A DNA stretch of 64,000 nt from Acidisarcina polymorpha. Its GTDB lineage: Bacteria > Acidobacteriota > Terriglobia > Terriglobales > Acidobacteriaceae. Under the pieces are notes generated by a model that was not told where the DNA came from, did no database searches, and saw only the letters and a list, made by a program, of their open reading frames with translations. Both the position numbers and the translations under genes were made by a program. Location: the NCBI RefSeq assembly GCF_003330725.1, contig NZ_CP030840.1:5580001-5644000 (forward strand). The letters run 5' to 3'. This document shows, piece after piece, positions 28,299-37,453 of the stretch. Within the stretch, counting starts at the first letter, position 1; every line of letters starts with the position of its first letter.

Positions 28299-29633
28299 TT
28301 ATTGGTTGGGGAAATACTTCGACTGCGCGTTTGCCGTCCACGGGTCATAGTGCTTGGCGAACGAGGCGCGCCACCAGAGCGGAGGATGGTCGGCGGTCCA
28401 GAAGGTCACGAACGCTGAAGGATTCGGGGTAGCGAGCCCGTTCTCGCCGAGTAACTGAAATGCGGCCCGGCCCACCCTTTGAGGATCGGCGACGATGCCA
28501 TGCACCACCTCCTGACCATAGATGTCAGCCGCGTGTTCGAGACTACGGCTGAACGCACTCTGAACAGGTTCGCCTAGAAAATCGATCAGGCTGAGAACCA
28601 GGACAAAGACGACCAACGCGGCCCAGTCGTCCTGGGTCCGGATGTGCCAACGTGGGCCGAAGCGAGCCAGCAAAAACTGGAAGAGATGAAAACCCAGGAA
28701 GAACGAGACGAGGATGAAGATAAACGCGAAGAGCATGCCACGGAGAATGTGCCCTAGGACATAATGTCCCATCTCGTGTCCGAAGATAAAGAGGATTTCG
28801 TCGGGACTCGCCTTGGCCAGGGATGTATCCCACACGACGATTCTTTTCGAAGCGCCAAAGCCGCTCACGTAGGCATTCAATGTTGTGACCTTGTCGGAGG
28901 CCTTCATGAGAAACATCCTCTCCGGAGGAATGTCGATACCCTTGCCCCGAGCGACGACGCGCTCGAGCTGAGTAACCAGTTCCGGATCGGAATGAGAGAG
29001 CGGCTCAAATTTATTAAAAAGGGGAGCGATCACGTAGGGCTCGGCAAAGACCGCCAGCAACGAAAACGCCATGGTGGGGATCCACAGCCAGAGCCACCAA
29101 CGGCGCGGGAATCTGCGAATCAGATAAAACAGAAGCATCACGCCCAGTCCGCCGAAGAGATAGTTCAGGCCGAAGCTCTTTGCCTGGTCGGCGAGCCAGC
29201 TACCCCAGCCTTGAACGCTCAATCCGTAAGCCGATTGAACATGGTGCTCATAAACGTTGAGGGGAAGACTTAGCACCGTCATGAAGAGCAGAAACTCAAA
29301 GAAGAAAAGAAAGCACTGCACCCAGCGATTCTTTGAGAACCCGGCGCGGTTGGAAAGATTCATTGCCACATTGCGCATGCGCGCGGCAATGTGCCACTGG
29401 AGGGTGAGGAAGAGCGCAAGCATTCCCAACAGCGGGGTCCCGAAGGTCAATGCCACCCGGACACGAGCGAGGGCGTCGGATTGAGCTAACTTGTCAGGCG
29501 GCAGGACATAGGCGGAGTGGTCGCGCTCGGCCGCCGCTATCGCCGCGGCCTCGGTCGGGGTGGTAGCAGCGTTGACCGTGATCGCTGCGAAGAGGGTAAA
29601 GGTGAAGAGGAAAAGCAGAAAACGCAGATGCAT
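28299..29633 (-). CDS. M48-family (Ste24/HtpX-like) membrane zinc metalloprotease
   Basis: 444-aa protease with an N-terminal signal-like helix (1-22), an M48 N-terminal membrane domain (helices near 62-80, 106-124, 155-172, 180-198) and the catalytic domain. The zinc motif HEMGH is at 286-290 in FIFGHEMGHYVLGH, and the third ligand Glu is in SRSLEHAADIYGQEV. This is the CAAX-protease/Ste24-like branch, known to cut prenylated or misfolded membrane proteins; bacterial substrates are mostly unknown. Transcribed alone; no ribosome-binding site is obvious but the ATG is the first start after a stop. Confidence 0.9.
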   Translation of the reverse strand: MHLRFLLFLFTFTLFAAITVNAATTPTEAAAIAAAERDHSAYVLPPDKLAQSDALARVRVALTFGTPLLGMLALFLTLQWHIAARMRNVAMNLSNRAGFSKNRWVQCFLFFFEFLLFMTVLSLPLNVYEHHVQSAYGLSVQGWGSWLADQAKSFGLNYLFGGLGVMLLFYLIRRFPRRWWLWLWIPTMAFSLLAVFAEPYVIAPLFNKFEPLSHSDPELVTQLERVVARGKGIDIPPERMFLMKASDKVTTLNAYVSGFGASKRIVVWDTSLAKASPDEILFIFGHEMGHYVLGHILRGMLFAFIFILVSFFLGFHLFQFLLARFGPRWHIRTQDDWAALVVFVLVLSLIDFLGEPVQSAFSRSLEHAADIYGQEVVHGIVADPQRVGRAAFQLLGENGLATPNPSAFVTFWTADHPPLWWRASFAKHYDPWTANAQSKYFPNQ

Positions 29634-29776
29634 CAGTCCTTCAGGCCGGGTCGAGTAGGGGTCAATGCTGCATCACTTAAACCGAGATGATTCAAATCGT
29701 ACAGCGTAATGCAACGAGGCGTAAATGCAAACGAGGCATCGCAGGCATCGTAACGCGACGAGACAATCTGCTGGTT

Positions 29777-30541
29777 TTATTCTCCTGACCTGCGCACCCG
29801 GGAGGAGGCGACATCGGAGGCGATGACGCCATCGCGGATATGGACAATCCGGTGGGCGAACTCCGCGATATCGGGTTCGTGGGTGACCACGATGATGGTA
29901 TTGCCGCGGGCGTGGAGTTCGTCGAAGAGCGCCATGATCTCGTCCCCGGTCTTCGAATCGAGATTGCCTGTCGGTTCGTCGGCCAGGATGATCGACGGGC
30001 GGTTGATCAGGGCCCGGGCGATGGCGACGCGCTGCCGCTGGCCGCCGGAGAGTTCGTTAGGCTTGTGATTCATGCGGCCTTCAAGGTTGACGGCGCGAAG
30101 CGCAGCGGTAGCCCGTTCAATGCGCTCCGCCGCGGGGGTGCCGTTATAGATCAGCGGCAGTTCGACGTTGTGCAGTGCGGAGGCCCGGGCAAGCAGATTA
30201 AAAGTCTGAAAGACGAAACCGATTTCGCGGTTGCGAATGCGGGCGAGTTCATCGTCGTTGAGGTCGCTGACAAGATGGCCATTGAGCCGGTAGGTCCCAC
30301 GGCTAGGCGTGTCCAGACAGCCAATGATATTCATCAGCGTCGACTTTCCCGAGCCGGAGGGTCCCATAATCGCGACATACTCGTTGTGCCGGATCTTGAG
30401 ATTGATCCCCTGGAGGGCATTCACCTGCTGCTCGGAACCCATATCATAGGTGCGCCAGATGTCTTCAACGACAATGACATCGCCCTGCGGCACGGTGACG
30501 GGTTTGGATGCATCCGCTTCGCTGATCATCTGGAGGGCCAT
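29777..30541 (-). CDS. ABC transporter ATP-binding protein (MacB/LolD type)
   Basis: 254-aa ATPase of the MacB/LolD class. Walker A is GPSGSGKST, the Q-loop is in [13 protein letters not shown], the signature is [15 protein letters not shown], Walker B is [14 protein letters not shown], and the switch His is in [12 protein letters not shown]. The ATG at 30541 has GGAG 5 nt upstream (GGAGTATCG) and is preferred to the longer frame from 30628. It lies downstream of a periplasmic adaptor gene on the same strand (191-base gap). The matching FtsX-type permease is not in the window, so the exporter is incomplete here. Confidence 0.93.
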   Translation of the reverse strand: MALQMISEADASKPVTVPQGDVIVVEDIWRTYDMGSEQQVNALQGINLKIRHNEYVAIMGPSGSGKSTLMNIIGCLDTPSRGTYRLNGHLVSDLNDDELARIRNREIGFVFQTFNLLARASALHNVELPLIYNGTPAAERIERATAALRAVNLEGRMNHKPNELSGGQRQRVAIARALINRPSIILADEPTGNLDSKTGDEIMALFDELHARGNTIIVVTHEPDIAEFAHRIVHIRDGVIASDVASSRVRRSGE

Positions 30542-30732
30542 CGATACTCCTGATTCTTTCCACTTCACTCTGTTCTGGAGCAACAGAGATACCGCTATTG
30601 TGTGCCTAGAACGACTCGCAATCTGCAACGAAGGACCGGCTCATCTCGACTTCAGTTTACGTATTTTCCAAGAGGCTAGTTCCGTGATTCGCTGTCTTCG
30701 CGGGCTGGCGGACCTCTCGAGGTGAAAAATAC

Positions 30733-32118
30733 TCACGATGAACTCGAGTCAGCATCCTTGGTGACCGCCGGCGTGGTGTCGATTTTGACTGGAGCGCCAT
30801 CTTTCAGACTTCTAAGGATGCGATAGGTACCGGTCACGATCTCGTCTCCAGGTTGCACGCCGCTGGTCACCTCAATATCGGTCGCGCCGGTGATGCCGGT
30901 GGTGATGGGAACGAAGACCGCCCGCAGCTTTCCATTTTGTTTTCGAAGCACGAAGACTCCTTGCTGCGGCTTCACGGGCGCGGTCGGGCCACTGCTCGCC
31001 GCGACGGTGGCCACGTGGCCCTGGGCGTCCTTGGCTGGAGGCGTATAGAGTGTGAGCGCCTGGATCGGGATGGTGACTGCATTCTCTTTCCTGGCCGTCG
31101 TGATCTTGGCGGTAGACGATAAGCCTGGGCGCAGCTCGTCGGAGGTCTGATCGATGGTCACCACGACCTTGAAGTCCTTGGCTTCCTCGGTTCCGCTGGT
31201 GCTCTGGCTGGTAGCGACGCCGGTTGAGCGAAGCAGCGCCTGGTCGCCGACTTCGGTGACGTGGCCTTTGAAGACCTTACCGGGGAGGGCATCGACACTG
31301 ACGTCGGCGGGCTGGCCGAGGGCAACATTCACGATGTCGGTCTCGTCGACCTTGACCTCGGCGGTGATGACCGACATGTCGGCAAGGGTCATCAGCGTGG
31401 AACCCTGCGCATTCTGAATGCCGACGACGACGGTCTCTCCTTCGCGCACCGGCAGGTTAGTGACGATTCCGTTGAACGGAGCCTGGCTGACGGTCTTATT
31501 GAGGGAATCGACATTGCTGCGGAGTGTGGCGACCTGGGTGCCAAGATGACCGCGGGCGGAGTCGGTCTGGGCCTTGGCCTGGGCCAGGGCCGCATCGTTT
31601 TGGGCGACGGTTGCGACGGCGACGTCGTAGGCTGATTTCTTGGCGTCAAAATCCTGTTTCGAAACAAGCTTCTCATTGTAGAGAGACAGATACCGGTCGT
31701 AATCGAACTTCTTCTGTTCGAGGTCTGCCTTGGATTTCTCGAGGTTGGCCACCGCTGTATTCTCGGCCGCAATGTAGGAGGAAATGTCGGTCTTGGCGGC
31801 GGCGATAGCTGCCTTTTGAGCGTCCACATTGGCTTCCGGCTGAACATTCTCCACCGTGGCCAGGATCTGACCGGTCTTCACCTTATCTCCCTCTTTGACA
31901 TAGAGGTGGGTGATCCGTCCGAAGGCAGTCGCGCCGATGTTGACGTACGTCTTTGGTTTGATTTGTCCGGTACCACTCACCACCGAGGCGAGATCCTGCC
32001 GAACCACCTTGCCGGTAATCACTTTAGTATAACCAGACTGGGCTCGAACCACGGTCAGCCCAATCAGCAGACCGGCAACGACCAAGACCGCAATGGCAAT
32101 CAGGATATTCTTCTTCAC
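30733..32118 (-). CDS. HlyD/MacA-family periplasmic adaptor protein
   Basis: 461-aa membrane-fusion protein. Residues ~1-27 are an N-terminal membrane anchor or signal, then a lipoyl half-motif (YVNIGATAFGRITHLYVKEG), a long coiled-coil hairpin (about 95-205, rich in Ala/Lys/Asp), the second lipoyl half (APFNGIVTNLPVREGETVVV), a beta-barrel domain and a membrane-proximal domain ending with a Ser-rich tail. Such adaptors join an inner-membrane ABC or RND pump to an outer-membrane channel. With the ATPase gene downstream it suggests a MacAB-type tripartite exporter. Substrate unknown. Confidence 0.92.
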   Translation of the reverse strand: MKKNILIAIAVLVVAGLLIGLTVVRAQSGYTKVITGKVVRQDLASVVSGTGQIKPKTYVNIGATAFGRITHLYVKEGDKVKTGQILATVENVQPEANVDAQKAAIAAAKTDISSYIAAENTAVANLEKSKADLEQKKFDYDRYLSLYNEKLVSKQDFDAKKSAYDVAVATVAQNDAALAQAKAQTDSARGHLGTQVATLRSNVDSLNKTVSQAPFNGIVTNLPVREGETVVVGIQNAQGSTLMTLADMSVITAEVKVDETDIVNVALGQPADVSVDALPGKVFKGHVTEVGDQALLRSTGVATSQSTSGTEEAKDFKVVVTIDQTSDELRPGLSSTAKITTARKENAVTIPIQALTLYTPPAKDAQGHVATVAASSGPTAPVKPQQGVFVLRKQNGKLRAVFVPITTGITGATDIEVTSGVQPGDEIVTGTYRILRSLKDGAPVKIDTTPAVTKDADSSSS

Positions 32119-32568
32119 GTTTCTCGTCCTGTGTTGGAGAGGTTAGTTAACAACAAGCTTTCCAGATCAGGTTGTCCAAGGCACTCGCTGCAATCGTCCC
32201 CCGCTGAAGGTAGCGAATGCGGGGCTAGTCCCGCCTCCACTCTTATCCTCACGCGGGGCAATGCTTGCAGTCAGATACGGTGGCCGTGCCATCGAAGTTC
32301 CCAGAAGCCCTGAGAAATCGGCATGCACGATCAAGACTTGATCAAGGCCGATTTGCAGGTTGACGTACAGAGATCGAGGGCTTTTCTGCAACGATCGCCG
32401 GCTTTTCTACGCAGTGAAAGCATAACAGGCTGCCGCGGCTCCTGGCAGGGAATCCGGATCGACACGGGTATTCAAGGAATTGACAGGGAATCGCACGAAG
32501 CAGCTTGAAACCCCACGCTTCAGGACTTAAGATCAAGAATGCAGAAGAAGTAGGAGTAACGAGCCTTT
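32119..32568 (+). other. Intergenic region between adaptor and GWxTD genes (450 bp)
   Basis: This is a divergent promoter region. No gene is supported. A pair of near-identical 16-mers (GATCGAGGGCTTTTCT at 32372-32387 and GATCGCCGGCTTTTCT at 32393-32408) lies in direct orientation 21 bases apart, a possible regulator binding site, but the evidence is weak. Confidence 0.4.
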
Positions 32569-34419
32569 ATGTTAACGTCCTCTCAGTTCCAGGCCATCCC
32601 TGTTGCATCATCAAAGACTTCCTCTTCCGCAAAATTATGGATTGCCGCACTTGGCGCATTGCTGTTCAGCGGAGTACCGTTCGGAGTAGCGCAGCAACCT
32701 TCCACCCCTCCGGCCGCGGGTGGCGCCAGCAATGCCCCGGCCGCCAGCCAACCTGCTGCCAGCCCGGATCCAAAATTGGCTACCCGCCCTGCGGATGCTT
32801 CGACCCCGGACTCCGGCCAAGATGATCCACTCAAGCGCAAGCTATCCGACAAGGAAAGGTTCAAACAGCAGAAGGACGTCAGAGAAGAGCTGAAGGGCCC
32901 GTACAAGAAGTGGGTGAATGAGGACGTTCACTGGATCATCACCGATCAAGAGTTGAAGGCCTTCAAGAGCTTGAGCAATGACGAGGAGCGGGATAATTTC
33001 ATCGAGCAGTTCTGGCTCCGCCGGAACCCGAACCCTGATTCTCCTGAAAACGAATTCCGCGAAGAGCATTACCGCCGCATCGCTTACGCCAATGAGCATT
33101 TCGCCGCCGGCAAACCTGGCTGGAAGACCGATCGCGGCCACATGTATATCTCCTTCGGCAAGCCGGACAGCATTGATGCTCATCCGAGCGGCGGCCAGTA
33201 CGATCGCCCGCAGGACGAAGGCGGCGGCTCGACATCGACCTTTCCTTTTGAGATCTGGCACTACCGCTACCTGGAGGGAGTCGGCGACAACATCGATATC
33301 GAATTTGTCGACACCTGTATGTGCGGCGACTACCACATGACTATCGACCGGTCGGAGAAGGATGCGCTGCTGCATACTCCCGGAGCGGGTCTGACTCAGC
33401 AGGAAGAATTGGGGCGTTCGAAGAAGGCGGATCGATTCAACGGCGGTCTTGAAAATCTGGGTGCGGGGCCCATGTCCAGCAGCAACCAGAGCAAACAGTT
33501 CGACCGCATTGAGTTGTTCGCCAAACTCCAGGCGCCTCCGCCAATCAAGTTCAAGGATATGGACCTTGAGGCGTACATGAGCCAGCACAAGCTTTTGAAT
33601 GGACCCTACTTCCCGTTCGATGTGCGCACCGACTATGTGAAAGTGACCGATGATACGGTGCTGGTTCCGGTCACACTGCAGATCAAGAACCGCGATATCA
33701 CGTTCAGCTCCAAGGACGGGGTTTCCAAGGGCGAGATAACCATCCAGGGGCGGGTCACAACCATTACCGGCCGTATCGTGCAGAGCTTTGAAGACACGGT
33801 TTCCGTCGAGGAACCAAGCGAGCTGATGGCAAAGGTGCTCGACAACGCGAAGGTCTATTGGAAGGCGCTGCCGTTGCGTCCCGGCCGTTATCGTATCGAC
33901 ATCGGCATCAAGGATGTCAATAACCCCGACCACGTCGGTCTCTGGGCACAAGCGGTTGAGGTTCCCAAATATGATGAGGACAAACTCTCGGCGTCCTCGC
34001 TTATCCTGGCGGACAAAATGGAGCGGGTCCCGTCGAAGCAGATCGGCACGGGAAACTTCATTATCGGGAATACCTACATTCGTCCCAGGGTGATGCAGAC
34101 GGAAGCCACCCCGGCGACTTTCAAGCGCGACCAGCGGCTGAATTTCTGGATGCAGGTTTATAACCTGGGCATCGATGAGAAGAGCCGGCAGAACTCGGCC
34201 ACGATCCAGTACGAAATTATCAATTCGGCAACAAACCAGTCGGTCTTGAACAGCTCCGAAGACAGCAAGAATCTTGGGGCAAACCAGGACCAGGTTACTC
34301 TCGAAAAGTCGATGCCGTTGGACAGTCTGACGCCAGGGAAATACACGGTCAAGATCTCAATCAATGACAGTATTTCGAAGCAGACCATTGCGCAGAGTGC
34401 TCCCTTTACTGTTGAATAG
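32569..34419 (+). CDS. Secreted GWxTD-domain protein
   Basis: 616-aa exported protein. An N-terminal hydrophobic segment (about 22-41) is followed by a Pro/Ala-rich linker to ~85 and the GWxTD domain: KKWVNEDVHWIITDQE, FIEQFWLRRNPNPDSPENEF and the name-giving GWKTD at 184-188 followed by GHMYISFGKPDSID. The C-terminal half has beta-rich segments (VPVTLQIKNRDITFS; TPGKYTVKISINDS). GWxTD proteins are abundant in acidobacteria and their function is not established. It is followed after ~100 bases by a barrel protein on the same strand, so the pair may act together at the envelope. Confidence 0.88.
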   Translation: MLTSSQFQAIPVASSKTSSSAKLWIAALGALLFSGVPFGVAQQPSTPPAAGGASNAPAASQPAASPDPKLATRPADASTPDSGQDDPLKRKLSDKERFKQQKDVREELKGPYKKWVNEDVHWIITDQELKAFKSLSNDEERDNFIEQFWLRRNPNPDSPENEFREEHYRRIAYANEHFAAGKPGWKTDRGHMYISFGKPDSIDAHPSGGQYDRPQDEGGGSTSTFPFEIWHYRYLEGVGDNIDIEFVDTCMCGDYHMTIDRSEKDALLHTPGAGLTQQEELGRSKKADRFNGGLENLGAGPMSSSNQSKQFDRIELFAKLQAPPPIKFKDMDLEAYMSQHKLLNGPYFPFDVRTDYVKVTDDTVLVPVTLQIKNRDITFSSKDGVSKGEITIQGRVTTITGRIVQSFEDTVSVEEPSELMAKVLDNAKVYWKALPLRPGRYRIDIGIKDVNNPDHVGLWAQAVEVPKYDEDKLSASSLILADKMERVPSKQIGTGNFIIGNTYIRPRVMQTEATPATFKRDQRLNFWMQVYNLGIDEKSRQNSATIQYEIINSATNQSVLNSSEDSKNLGANQDQVTLEKSMPLDSLTPGKYTVKISINDSISKQTIAQSAPFTVE

Positions 34420-34525
34420 GTGGAATCAGTGGAAAGACGGCCATCAGAGCTGTCATCCCTTCACTTTTCTGTCAATACTGAAGTCTTATTAGGGAACCAG
34501 GCTAGGGAGCAAACAACGACTCAGA

Positions 34526-36238
34526 GTGACCGGAAGATTCTCCAGATTCGGTAGTATGGTGGCGCTGCTCGTTGCGGTTGGCGCAATCGCCCTGAACGCC
34601 CCTCACATGAGCGCTCTCGACGAGCCAACCGCGCTCACCGGGATCGTGCGAGATGGGCGGGGTGTACCTCAGGCAGGAGCTACCGTCGAGCTACTTCGGC
34701 CCGACACTTCGGTGGTGGCGAGCGTCTTCACCGACGAATATGGGCGATTTCTTTTAGCCCACCTGATTCCCGGCACCTACAGCCTGAAAGCCACAGGCAC
34801 CCTCTTCCTCCCCACCCTGAGGGAGAACCTTCAAGTATTGGCCCATCGCCGTATGGCGGTGAATCTGACATTGTCTACGGTGGTCGAAGCATTCCAGTGG
34901 CTGCCAGCCAAACGCCGGACCGTGGATGAACCGGATGATGAATGGGCCTGGACGTTGCGCTCCTCCGCCAATCGGCCGCTGTTGCGAATGCTGGAGGACG
35001 GTCCCCTGGTTGTCGTCTCCGACATGGATACGGCGCCGGTGCTCAAGGCCCGGGTGATCTTGCATGGCGGGGCGAACGAGTTCGGAGAAGGAGGACTGCA
35101 TCATGCCTTCGAGATCGAACGTTCGCGACAGGACGACCGCCGGCTCATTCTGCGCGCGGATATAGGGTCAAGTGAAGGAGCGTCCATCGCCTCCGCCGAG
35201 ACGCTGGTCGGCTATGAGCGTCAACTGACGCCCGACAACATCATTCGTACCGTGGCCGCAATGCAGGACTTGCCCGGAATCCAACAAACGTCCGTTCAGC
35301 AGGGGATCCAATCTCTGGTTCTGCGTAGTTCGGAGACGATGACGCTGACGCCTTTTCTCGATGCAGAACTTGGCAACGAGTTTGATGCGCTGCGCGGCGC
35401 AAGCACCCAGATCGCGAATCATCCGTTCGGAGCGATGACCTGGAGAGGCGGGGATATTGCGGTCTCTTACCACTTCGCCACTGCCCGGAATGCTCAGAGA
35501 GCGAATGAGCTGGATCAGGCCAGCTCGGTCATGCCGACAATCTCCGAGTCTCAGGGGACGCTGCGGATGGAACGGGCTCTTCATCAAGAGTTTCAGTTGG
35601 AACGCTCCGGCGAACGGACCCGGTATGAAGTAGCCATCTACCGTGACCGGATTGCGCACCCCGTTGTCAACGGAGGAGGAGACCTGTCCGTAGCCGACCT
35701 GAATAGCGGATACGTCGTCTATGATCCGGTGACTGAGCTGCTCAATGTGGCTGGTGGCGATTACATCACCAAAGGAGTGGTTGGCGACCTGAAGAGCCGT
35801 GTTCGCGGCGAGACCTGGTTCACCTTGAGCTTCGCCGATGGCGACGCGCTGACGATGCCGAAGTTCAGTCTTCCACCGAACCTGCAACAGGGATTGACGA
35901 CCCTGAAGCCGCGCCACACGCAGATGTATGCGGCTTCGTTGACCGGCCGGGTGGCCTCGAGCGGCACCCATTGGCGAGCTTCCTATCGCTGGCAGCCCGA
36001 GGATACGGTGACCGCCGTTGCTCCCTTCGATATGACCGCGCCCGATGCTTATCTAAGCCTGCTTCTTCGGCAGCCTCTGCATTGCGGACACCTGCTGCCA
36101 AATGGCATGGAAGCTCTTGTGGACGTCAGAAATCTTCTCGCCCAGGGCTACCGGCCGTTTGTCACCAGCGATGGCAGCACCCTCTATTTCGCTCAGGCCG
36201 ATCGTTCGGTGCGGGGCGGTGTTTCGTTTACCTTTTGA
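34526..36238 (+). CDS. Carboxypeptidase-regulatory-like domain plus outer-membrane barrel-like protein
   Basis: 570-aa exported protein. Signal region ~1-30, then a carboxypeptidase-regulatory-like/Cna-B-like domain (LTGIVRDGRGVPQAGATVEL, then FTDEYGRFLLAHLIPGTYSL; ~35-115). From ~190 alternating beta-strand pattern runs to the end, closing with VRGGVSFTF and a terminal Phe, as in outer-membrane beta-barrels. This resembles the TonB-receptor-like Oar group of acidobacteria but lacks a clear plug domain and is much shorter than the usual ~1000 aa. The start is GTG at 34526; an in-frame ATG at 34556 is an alternative that keeps the signal peptide. Confidence 0.75.
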   Translation: MTGRFSRFGSMVALLVAVGAIALNAPHMSALDEPTALTGIVRDGRGVPQAGATVELLRPDTSVVASVFTDEYGRFLLAHLIPGTYSLKATGTLFLPTLRENLQVLAHRRMAVNLTLSTVVEAFQWLPAKRRTVDEPDDEWAWTLRSSANRPLLRMLEDGPLVVVSDMDTAPVLKARVILHGGANEFGEGGLHHAFEIERSRQDDRRLILRADIGSSEGASIASAETLVGYERQLTPDNIIRTVAAMQDLPGIQQTSVQQGIQSLVLRSSETMTLTPFLDAELGNEFDALRGASTQIANHPFGAMTWRGGDIAVSYHFATARNAQRANELDQASSVMPTISESQGTLRMERALHQEFQLERSGERTRYEVAIYRDRIAHPVVNGGGDLSVADLNSGYVVYDPVTELLNVAGGDYITKGVVGDLKSRVRGETWFTLSFADGDALTMPKFSLPPNLQQGLTTLKPRHTQMYAASLTGRVASSGTHWRASYRWQPEDTVTAVAPFDMTAPDAYLSLLLRQPLHCGHLLPNGMEALVDVRNLLAQGYRPFVTSDGSTLYFAQADRSVRGGVSFTF

Positions 36239-36406
36239 ACTCAGCTTTACTCCTGGATACCCTTCAACCCCCCTGTGAAGAAGGCACAACCTCGCGATTC
36301 GATGCTATTATTTGGAGGTGGGAAGTTCTGTGCTCCAGAGAGCCAAAAGCCGGAGCGAAACTTTCCTCGATTTGCAAGCAAACCCGCTCCCCGCGGGTAG
36401 GTTCAA

Positions 36407-36482
36407 GGACGCGTAGCTCAACTGGCAGAGCATTCGACTCTTAATCGACAGGTTGAAGGTTCGATTCCTTCCGCGTCCACCA
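36407..36482 (+). tRNA. tRNA-Lys (anticodon CTT)
   Basis: 76-nt cloverleaf including encoded CCA. The acceptor stem GGACGCG (36407-36413) pairs with CGCGTCC (36472-36478), with A as discriminator and CCA at 36480-36482. The D arm is GCTC...GAGC, the anticodon loop is CTCTTAA (36438-36444) with anticodon CTT at 36440-36442, and the T arm has GGTTCGATTCC. The outermost anticodon-stem pair is T-C, an imperfection. Its 3' half, from the anticodon loop on, is duplicated at 38588, marking it as an integration target. Confidence 0.97.
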
Positions 36483-36530
36483 TCATTCAAAAGACTTACT
36501 GGATTTTACCCGTTGAGTGCGTCACCGCTT
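36438..36530 (+). repeat. 93-bp direct repeat, proximal copy (attL-like)
   Basis: Positions 36438-36530 match 38588-38680 with one mismatch (36507 T versus 38657 C). The repeat starts at the first base of the tRNA-Lys anticodon loop, includes the 3' half of the tRNA with CCA, and runs 48 bases past it. Tyrosine recombinases commonly cross over in tRNA anticodon loops, so this fits an attachment site. Confidence 0.93.
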
Positions 36531-36759
36531 GCAGCAGCAGGTCCGCAATCTTGACGTTCCACTTGGCGGCGGTGTATTCGCGCGCAATGAGGCGGGCGAG
36601 GGTGGACCTCTTGAACTGCTTATAGTAAGCGGCGATTATCAGCGACATATATGGGAAATCGCTCTCATTTCTTATGAAGCTCAACTGTAAGCGAGGGGTT
36701 TGGTTCCGTAAATCGCCAATGCGGTTTTCTATTGCCCGGAAAACTGAACTTCGGGAAAC

Positions 36760-37344
36760 TTACGGTCGGCCAACAAGCTCCCTGATAAGGGCTTTAGCGT
36801 TGCTGAGGATGGCGCTGGCGATGGCCGGCTCCGGCGCGATTTCAGCAAGCGTGACAGCGCCCACGAGCGTGCTGAGAATGCCGCCTGCAGTCACCAAAGC
36901 TGCACGCTTTGTCCGGTTTTCGAGACGACTTGCAATGAGCTGAACGATGCGCTGGTAGCCGTTGATGGCAATTGCCCGCACTTGCGGGTCCGAGTGGCGG
37001 AGTTCGGCGCCAATCATAGCGAGAGGGCAAAGGTAGGGCTTATCGGCGACTTGCGACTGCCCCAGGTAGACAGAAACAATTATCTCAATGGCCTCGGACG
37101 GCGATTTGCCCGTTGTCTCGCCCTCTAACATGGCGTAGGCACGGTCAAACGCTGTGCCACTTGCTAGAGCAATGAGTTGGTCCTTGGATTGGAAATGGCG
37201 ATAAAACCCACCGGGCGTTAGACTTGCACCGGCCATAATGTCGCGCATTCCCACGGTTCCAAGACCTTTGTCCAAAAACATCTTGGTGGCAGTCGAGAGA
37301 ATCCGCTCTCTTGTTTCCGCTGTCATGGCCCGGGACTTTCGCAA
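36760..37344 (-). CDS. TetR-family transcriptional regulator
   Basis: 194-aa TetR regulator. The N-terminal HTH (about 8-55) reads RERILSTATKMFLDKGLGTV, MRDIMAGASLTPGGFYRHFQ and SKDQLI. The ligand-binding C-terminal domain contains VADKPYLCPLAMIGAELRHS, typical of the TetR_C group with a YCPL-like motif. I prefer the TTG at 37344, which has AGAGG 5 nt upstream; the ATG at 37326 has no ribosome-binding site. It diverges from the AraC gene across a 109-bp region with an inverted repeat, and probably represses itself and/or its neighbour. Confidence 0.88.
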   Translation of the reverse strand: MRKSRAMTAETRERILSTATKMFLDKGLGTVGMRDIMAGASLTPGGFYRHFQSKDQLIALASGTAFDRAYAMLEGETTGKSPSEAIEIIVSVYLGQSQVADKPYLCPLAMIGAELRHSDPQVRAIAINGYQRIVQLIASRLENRTKRAALVTAGGILSTLVGAVTLAEIAPEPAIASAILSNAKALIRELVGRP

Positions 37345-37373
37345 GTTACCTCTCTATAGAAAATACTTTGCAC

Positions 37374-37399
37374 CTTTAGATTACAGGTGTGCTCTAAAG
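37374..37399. promoter_or_regulatory. Inverted repeat in the TetR/AraC divergent region
   Basis: CTTTAGA (37374-37380) and TCTAAAG (37393-37399) form a perfect 7-bp inverted repeat with a 12-bp spacer, in an AT-rich divergent promoter region. A second, overlapping dyad (CACCT...AGGTG) lies at 37371-37389. Such dyads suit dimeric TetR binding. An AT-rich TATAGAAAAT just upstream could be a -10 element. Confidence 0.6.
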
Positions 37400-37453
37400 A
37401 TGTAAAGGGACTCTGTTCCCAAGCGTCATCTGTGGAAGGGTTTGGGTGCGAAC

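Noticed and set aside
32842-33951. 369-aa frame on the minus strand opposite the GWxTD gene
   Set aside because: Shadow of a clear gene; no start signal and no domain.
36496-36684. Possible second integrase fragment at the proximal repeat
   Set aside because: The 62-aa frame shares only the repeat-coded C-terminus with the distal side and shows no recombinase motif.
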